64,000 nt of DNA from Oxalobacteraceae bacterium OTU3CAMAD1 (lineage in GTDB: Bacteria; Pseudomonadota; Gammaproteobacteria; Burkholderiales; Burkholderiaceae_D): contig CP099650.1 in the NCBI GenBank assembly GCA_024123915.1, positions 3,038,001 through 3,102,000 on the forward strand, written 5' to 3'. Below, piece by piece: positions 59,645 through 64,000 of this stretch. Position numbers and translations under genes: made by a program. The notes under the pieces are model-generated. The model was not told the DNA's origin. It did not search any database and worked only from the letters and a program-made list of their open reading frames with translations. Position 1 is the first letter of the stretch. Every line of letters begins with the position of its first letter.

Positions 59645-62025
59645 TCGCCCGCCGCGTCCTTGTCGCCGGTTTCCTTGCCCGACTTGTCGTCCTTGCCCTT
59701 GAGCGGCGTATTAAAGTCGCGCATCAGGTTATTGCGGTCACGTTCGGTCTTGAACAGCTCCACGCGCGACTGCGTCGGCTTGCGCGGCCAGGCGTTGTTG
59801 CTGGTGTCGATGTCGGCGGTTTCCCAATACGGGTCCTGCACCAGACCGACCATCGGCTCGTCGGTGACGATCAACTTGGTGATCTTCTTCGGCGAGAAGC
59901 GCCACACTTCGGCGGGAACGCGCTCGATGTACTTCTTGCCGCTCTTGAGTTCAATCTCCAGCACCAGCGGCATCACCAGGCCGCCGATGTTCGAGAAGTC
60001 CACCAGATACAGGTGCTTGCCCTGGTCCAGCAGCTTCTTCTCCCACGGCTCCAGCTTCTCGATCGCTTCCGCGTAGCTGTTGCGGTCCTTGTTGGTGACG
60101 GTGAACTCGTCATGCTCGTTGTAGAAATCCTTCAGCTCCGGATGGCTGTCCAGCCGCTTGGGCATGGCCTTGTTCAAGCGCTGCGACACCGAAACCGGCT
60201 CCGCCTCCTTCTGCGCCTTCTTCCAGGCCTTTTCCTTTTCCGGGTCCTTGGTGCTCACACCGTATTCGCTGATGCCGTCGACACTGATGTCGACCGCGTC
60301 GGTGGTGTAGAACCAGCCGCGCCAGAACCAGTCAAGGTCGGTGCCGGAGGCGTCTTCCATCGTGCGGAAGAAATCGGCCGGGGTGGGGCGCTTGAACTTC
60401 CAGCGGTTGGCGTACTCCTTGAAGGCGTAGTCGAACAATTCACGTCCCAGGATGGTCTCGCGCAGGATGTTGAGCGCGGTGGCAGGCTTGGCGTAGGCGT
60501 TGTTCCCGAACTGCAGCAGCGACTCCGAGTTGGTCATGATCGGCACCTGGTTCTGGCTGCGCATGTAGTCAACGATGTTGCGCGGCTCGCCGCGGCGCGA
60601 CGGATAGTCCTGCTCCCACGCCTGTTCGGCCAGGTATTGCACGAAGGTGTTCAGGCCTTCATCCATCCAGGTCCACTGGCGCTCGTCCGAGTTGATGATC
60701 ATCGGGTAGTAGTTGTGGCCCACCTCGTGGATGATCACGCCGATCAGGCCATACTTGGTCTGCTGCGACCAGGTCAGCGCGCCGGTCTTCTTGTCCTTGG
60801 TCGGACGCGGACCGTTGAACGAGATCATTGGGTATTCCATGCCGCCCACCGGGCCGTTGACCGAGATCGCCGTTGGATACGGGTAGTCGAAGCTGTACTT
60901 GTTGTACTGCTCGATGGTGTGGATGATGGCCTGGGTGCTGTACTGGCCCCACAACGGATTGCCTTCCTTCGGATAGTAGGACATCGCCATCACGTTGCTG
61001 CCGTCCTTTTTGTAGCCCTGCGCGTCCCAGATGAATTTGCGGCTAGACGCCCACGCGAAGTCGCGCACGTTGGCGGCCTTGTAGTGCCAGGTCTTGGTGG
61101 CGGTGCTGACCGATTTCTCCGCCTTCTCCGCTTCTTCCTGGGTGACGATGAGTACCGGCTTGGTGGCGGTCTTCGCCTTGGACAGGCGGTCGCGCTGTGC
61201 CGCGCTCAGTACCTCGCCGGGATTTTGCAGGTCGCCGGTGGAGGCGACCACGTGGTCGGCCGGGACGGTCAACTGGACGTCGTAGTCGCCGAATTCCAGC
61301 GTGAACTCGCCGGCGCCGAGGAACTGTTTGTGCTGCCAGCCCGTCACGTCGTAATAGGCCGCCATGCGCGGGAACCATTGGGCGATTTCGAACAGGTCGT
61401 TCTTGTCTTCCTCGAAGCTCTCGTAGCCGGAACGGCCGCCGAGCACTTTTTGCTCGTTGATGTTGTAGGACCAGTCGATATTGAAGGCGTAGCTCTGACC
61501 CGGTTTCAATGGCGTTGGCAGGTCGATGCGCATCATCGTGCGGTTGATCACGTACTTCAGCGGCTGGCCGCCGGCGCTCACGCTCTTGATCTTGAAGCCG
61601 CCGTCGAAGTCACGGCCCGCCAGCACACCGCGCAAACCTTCGAACTTGTAGCCGTCGTCCGGCGTCGGCGGCTTGGTCCACGCTTCGCGCGACGGCTGCG
61701 TCATCATCATGCGCGCATCGGAGTCTTTTTTGTAGATGTTCTGGTCCAGCTGCACCCACAGGTAGCTGAGCGTATCGGGGGACTTGTTGTGGTAGCGGAT
61801 TTGCTCGCTGCCGGTGAGCGAACGTTTGGCTTCGTCCAGGGTGGCGCGGATGGTGTAGTCCGCGCGCTGCTGCCAGTAGGCGGCGCCGGGGGCGCCGGAG
61901 GCGGTGCGGTAGGTGTTGGCGCTGGGGAGAACCTCGTCCAGCTGGCGGAACTTGTCATCGAAAGGTTCCGCCGCGAATGCGGACACCGTCAAGCAAATGG
62001 CGACGAAGCCGAATGTTTTGCGCAT
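59641..62025 (-). CDS. Exported M1-family zinc metallopeptidase
   Basis: 794 residues with signal peptide (MRKTFGFVAICLTVSAFA). The gluzincin site HEVGH (433-437) and Glu456 (WMDEGLN, 18 residues later) bind zinc. GGMEYP is the exopeptidase-motif equivalent of GAMEN. An aminopeptidase in the periplasm is likely. AGGAA precedes the ATG. First gene of the cluster with DUF6702 and a TonB receptor, suggesting peptide or metal uptake. Confidence 0.9.
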   Translation of the reverse strand: MRKTFGFVAICLTVSAFAAEPFDDKFRQLDEVLPSANTYRTASGAPGAAYWQQRADYTIRATLDEAKRSLTGSEQIRYHNKSPDTLSYLWVQLDQNIYKKDSDARMMMTQPSREAWTKPPTPDDGYKFEGLRGVLAGRDFDGGFKIKSVSAGGQPLKYVINRTMMRIDLPTPLKPGQSYAFNIDWSYNINEQKVLGGRSGYESFEEDKNDLFEIAQWFPRMAAYYDVTGWQHKQFLGAGEFTLEFGDYDVQLTVPADHVVASTGDLQNPGEVLSAAQRDRLSKAKTATKPVLIVTQEEAEKAEKSVSTATKTWHYKAANVRDFAWASSRKFIWDAQGYKKDGSNVMAMSYYPKEGNPLWGQYSTQAIIHTIEQYNKYSFDYPYPTAISVNGPVGGMEYPMISFNGPRPTKDKKTGALTWSQQTKYGLIGVIIHEVGHNYYPMIINSDERQWTWMDEGLNTFVQYLAEQAWEQDYPSRRGEPRNIVDYMRSQNQVPIMTNSESLLQFGNNAYAKPATALNILRETILGRELFDYAFKEYANRWKFKRPTPADFFRTMEDASGTDLDWFWRGWFYTTDAVDISVDGISEYGVSTKDPEKEKAWKKAQKEAEPVSVSQRLNKAMPKRLDSHPELKDFYNEHDEFTVTNKDRNSYAEAIEKLEPWEKKLLDQGKHLYLVDFSNIGGLVMPLVLEIELKSGKKYIERVPAEVWRFSPKKITKLIVTDEPMVGLVQDPYWETADIDTSNNAWPRKPTQSRVELFKTERDRNNLMRDFNTPLKGKDDKSGKETGDKDAAGE

Positions 62026-62169
62026 ATTCTGTGTTCCTGATCTTTGTCAGAAGAAAAGGAACTAGTGTATAGCAAGTTTTCAAAGTATCACCGGCAGATA
62101 CAATAAAATACAATCGATGATACGGTTTATATTATTTACGTGAACCGTGCTCGCCGCCGCCTGTTTTGG

Positions 62170-63702
62170 TCAGTGTTTTTTTTGCATCTGGGCGTCCTGG
62201 AACTGGAAGCGGGCGTCGTCGTTGGCGGTGACGGCGCGCGATGTCGCGTCCAGGTGCATCACGCGGGAACCCGCGCCGCTGCTGGCTTGAGGCCATTCCG
62301 GCAGGCCCGCGCCATTCGGATTGCCGGTCTTGATGAAGTTGGCGAAGTAGCCTTGCATCACGGTCGACAGTGCGCGGTCTTCGTCGGTCCACGCATATAC
62401 TTTATTCAGGTTCAGGTTACCCATGGCGTATTCGATTTCGGCCGAGTGGGCTGCGCCCTGGTCGCCGGGACGTGGGCGGCTGTAGTAATAACGATACACA
62501 GGCTTGCCGCTGGTGCGGGCGTGCGTGTCGATCCACTTCCAGGTACCGTAGTTGATGAAGCGGTCGCTTGCCAGCGCGGTTGCCGCTTGGGCGACGTCGC
62601 CGCTGTAGGCCTGCTGCGCGGCCGCCGCTTGGTCGCCGTAGAGTTTTTGCAGCGCGGCGGCGAAGTTCTCGGTCGTCGGCTCGCTATCGCCCAGGATCTG
62701 CTTGTAGTGGCCTTCTTGCGAATTCCAGCCTGCCAGCAGCGGTATGCGCGCCTGTTTGCCGTCGGCGTACAAGGAAGTAGGGAGATTCGGCAGCACATAG
62801 CCGTCTTGCACCGCGAAGAACCATGTTCCCGGTTTTTTTGTCGCATCCAGCAGCTGCTGTGCGGGCATGGCGCGCAAGGCGGCCAGCGTCGGCGCGCCTG
62901 CCGATTCCGCAAAGGCGGCGCCAATCTTCTCGGCCATCGCCAGCGGCTGCGGCGCCGCGCCAAGCAGGGCGCCGCTCTCGCCGATCGCGCCGGCGATCAA
63001 ATCCTTGGCCATAGGGTTGATCATCTGCGCGCTGACCGAGAATGAGCCGGCCGATTCGCCGGCGATGGTCACGCGCGACGGGTCGCCGCCGAAGGCCGAG
63101 ATATTATCCTTCACCCATTTCAGCGCCGCCGCCTGGTCCATCAAGCCGTAATTGCCCGATGCCTTGTTCGGCGATTCCGCAGTTAGTTCGGGATGCGCCA
63201 GGAAGCCGAACACGTTGAGGCGGTAGTTGACGGTCAAGGTGACGATGCCTTTGGCCGCCATGCTCTCGCCGTCATAACGGGGCTCGGAGCCGTCGCCGGT
63301 GGCGAAACCACCGCCGTAGAAGTACACCAGCACCGGCAGCTTTTCTTTCGCGGATTTGGCAGGTGTCCAGACGTTCAGGTACAGGCAGTCCTCGCCCATG
63401 CCGTCGGAGCGGAACACCATGTCGCTATACAGCGGCAGCTGCATGCCGCGCGGGCCGAAATGGTCGGCCTTGCGCACGCCTTTCCACTTTTGCGCCGGCT
63501 GCGGCGCCTTCCAGCGCAAATCGCCCACCGGCGGCGCGGCGAACGGGATGCCTTTATAGGATGCCACGCCGGAGGCCTCCAGCGTGCCTTGCACCACGCC
63601 CGTGGCGGTGGTGGCGCGCGGCGCGCTGGCCGCCGCAGCGTAGGCGGTGAGGGAAGAGGTGAAAACGCCGGAGGCGACCAGCAGCAAACCGAATTTATTC
63701 AT
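62170..63702 (-). CDS. Exported type-B carboxylesterase
   Basis: 510 residues with signal peptide (ending near AYAAAA). Carboxylesterase/lipase type-B fold: nucleophile Ser217 in IAGESAGSFSVSAQ, oxyanion loop YFYGGGFATGD, His in AAHSAEIEYAMGNL, and EDCLYLNVWTP. Hydrolyses carboxylic esters outside the cytoplasm. ATG 63702 is chosen because it starts the leader; the frame is open further upstream. No strong ribosome binding site is seen. Confidence 0.9.
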   Translation of the reverse strand: MNKFGLLLVASGVFTSSLTAYAAAASAPRATTATGVVQGTLEASGVASYKGIPFAAPPVGDLRWKAPQPAQKWKGVRKADHFGPRGMQLPLYSDMVFRSDGMGEDCLYLNVWTPAKSAKEKLPVLVYFYGGGFATGDGSEPRYDGESMAAKGIVTLTVNYRLNVFGFLAHPELTAESPNKASGNYGLMDQAAALKWVKDNISAFGGDPSRVTIAGESAGSFSVSAQMINPMAKDLIAGAIGESGALLGAAPQPLAMAEKIGAAFAESAGAPTLAALRAMPAQQLLDATKKPGTWFFAVQDGYVLPNLPTSLYADGKQARIPLLAGWNSQEGHYKQILGDSEPTTENFAAALQKLYGDQAAAAQQAYSGDVAQAATALASDRFINYGTWKWIDTHARTSGKPVYRYYYSRPRPGDQGAAHSAEIEYAMGNLNLNKVYAWTDEDRALSTVMQGYFANFIKTGNPNGAGLPEWPQASSGAGSRVMHLDATSRAVTANDDARFQFQDAQMQKKH

Positions 63703-63868
63703 GTCTTTTTTGGCCAAAAAGGAAGGAGTGGCAACTATAGCTGGAAGCCCTTCCATTGGCGACCGATTTTCGATTTCGCGGCCGTTCGGCGAGGGTGTGA
63801 TAGCGAACATACATTGCGTTTAGGCATTGTTAGGATGGCTCATCGAACTCATCAATAACGAGGCAAAC

Positions 63869-64000
63869 ATGGCAAACGCAAATCAAGTACTGGTCGTCGA
63901 CGACAATATCGACGTGGTGGAGTCGTTATCGGCGCTGCTACAGTGCCACGGCTACGAGACGTCGGCCGCGCACAATGGTTACGAGGCGTGCGACTCGGTG
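63869..64000 (+). CDS. Response regulator receiver domain (3' end beyond window)
   Basis: 44 codons are visible: MANANQVLVVDDNIDVVESLSALLQ..., with the acidic DD pair of CheY-like receivers. The phosphoacceptor Asp would lie just past the edge. CGAGG precedes the ATG. Output domain unknown. Divergent from the carboxylesterase. Confidence 0.85.
   Translation, partial: MANANQVLVVDDNIDVVESLSALLQCHGYETSAAHNGYEACDSV

Noticed and set aside
59599..62040. An 813-codon open frame on the plus strand opposite the M1 peptidase.
   Set aside because: It mirrors the codon pattern of the high-GC peptidase gene, has His/Arg/Val-rich composition without family motifs, and the minus strand encodes a complete M1 enzyme.

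Overview
The window is a GC-rich (visibly above 60 percent) Gram-negative chromosome segment. Long multi-gene operons, GGAG-type ribosome binding sites, many TonB-dependent receptors, a Porin_4-type porin and a protocatechuate 3,4-dioxygenase pathway with LIV-type aromatic uptake genes point to a betaproteobacterium, most likely Oxalobacteraceae (Massilia, Duganella or Janthinobacterium-like). That placement is inferred from gene content, not from a marker gene. No rRNA, tRNA, CRISPR array, insertion sequence or phage gene was seen.

Positions 1-25500 form an aromatic-acid catabolic region. pcaJ (cut by the left edge) and pcaF finish the beta-ketoadipate pathway and are followed by a livHMGF ABC transporter that lacks a substrate-binding-protein gene. 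Two oppositely oriented Rieske modules follow. On the minus strand, 5876-9046 carries reductase, oxygenase and LIV-type binding protein, divergent from a LysR gene. On the plus strand, 11808-15023 carries vanA, vanB and binding protein, divergent from a MarR gene. Between them lies a lower-GC insert with a DUF4844-like gene and an XRE-DUF4177 fusion. Next come an RpiR regulator, a DctA-like symporter and a porin, then the minus-strand operon pcaH-pcaG-pcaB-pcaL (pcaL is a decarboxylase/enol-lactonase fusion), an IclR regulator with a clear operator, and an AraC regulator divergent from pobA. Vanillate and 4-hydroxybenzoate converge on protocatechuate, which the encoded enzymes take to succinyl-CoA and acetyl-CoA. 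Only pcaI, presumably just left of the window, is not seen.

Positions 25684-31000 hold a Crp/Fnr-type regulator, a small hypothetical gene and a compact TonB receptor - desaturase - cytoplasmic PhnD-like operon. Positions 30977-54024 appear to be an organosulfur-scavenging region. A SsuA-like binding protein diverges from a Tat-exported FAD amine oxidase - exported RidA - TonB receptor operon, followed by a LysR gene. A 15-gene co-directional run (37819-54024) then encodes a sulfonate-type ABC transporter, an acyl-CoA-dehydrogenase-like monooxygenase, two LLM flavin monooxygenases, a hydroxyacid dehydrogenase, an adducin-type aldolase, a private TonB-ExbB-ExbD motor, a second TonB receptor, two more binding proteins, a thiol dioxygenase of the 3-mercaptopropionate type and a four-domain rhodanese. 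The amine-oxidase and ssuC promoters share a 55-bp AT-rich element, which suggests common control.

Positions 54189-64000 are ordinary chromosomal content: a methyl-accepting chemotaxis protein with a C-terminal pentapeptide tether, an aldo/keto reductase, an M1 peptidase - DUF6702 - TonB receptor cluster, a type-B carboxylesterase and the start of a response regulator. Three copies of a REP/BIME-like palindrome (near 15040, 30870 and 55950) and one other long hairpin (5273) sit at gene ends.
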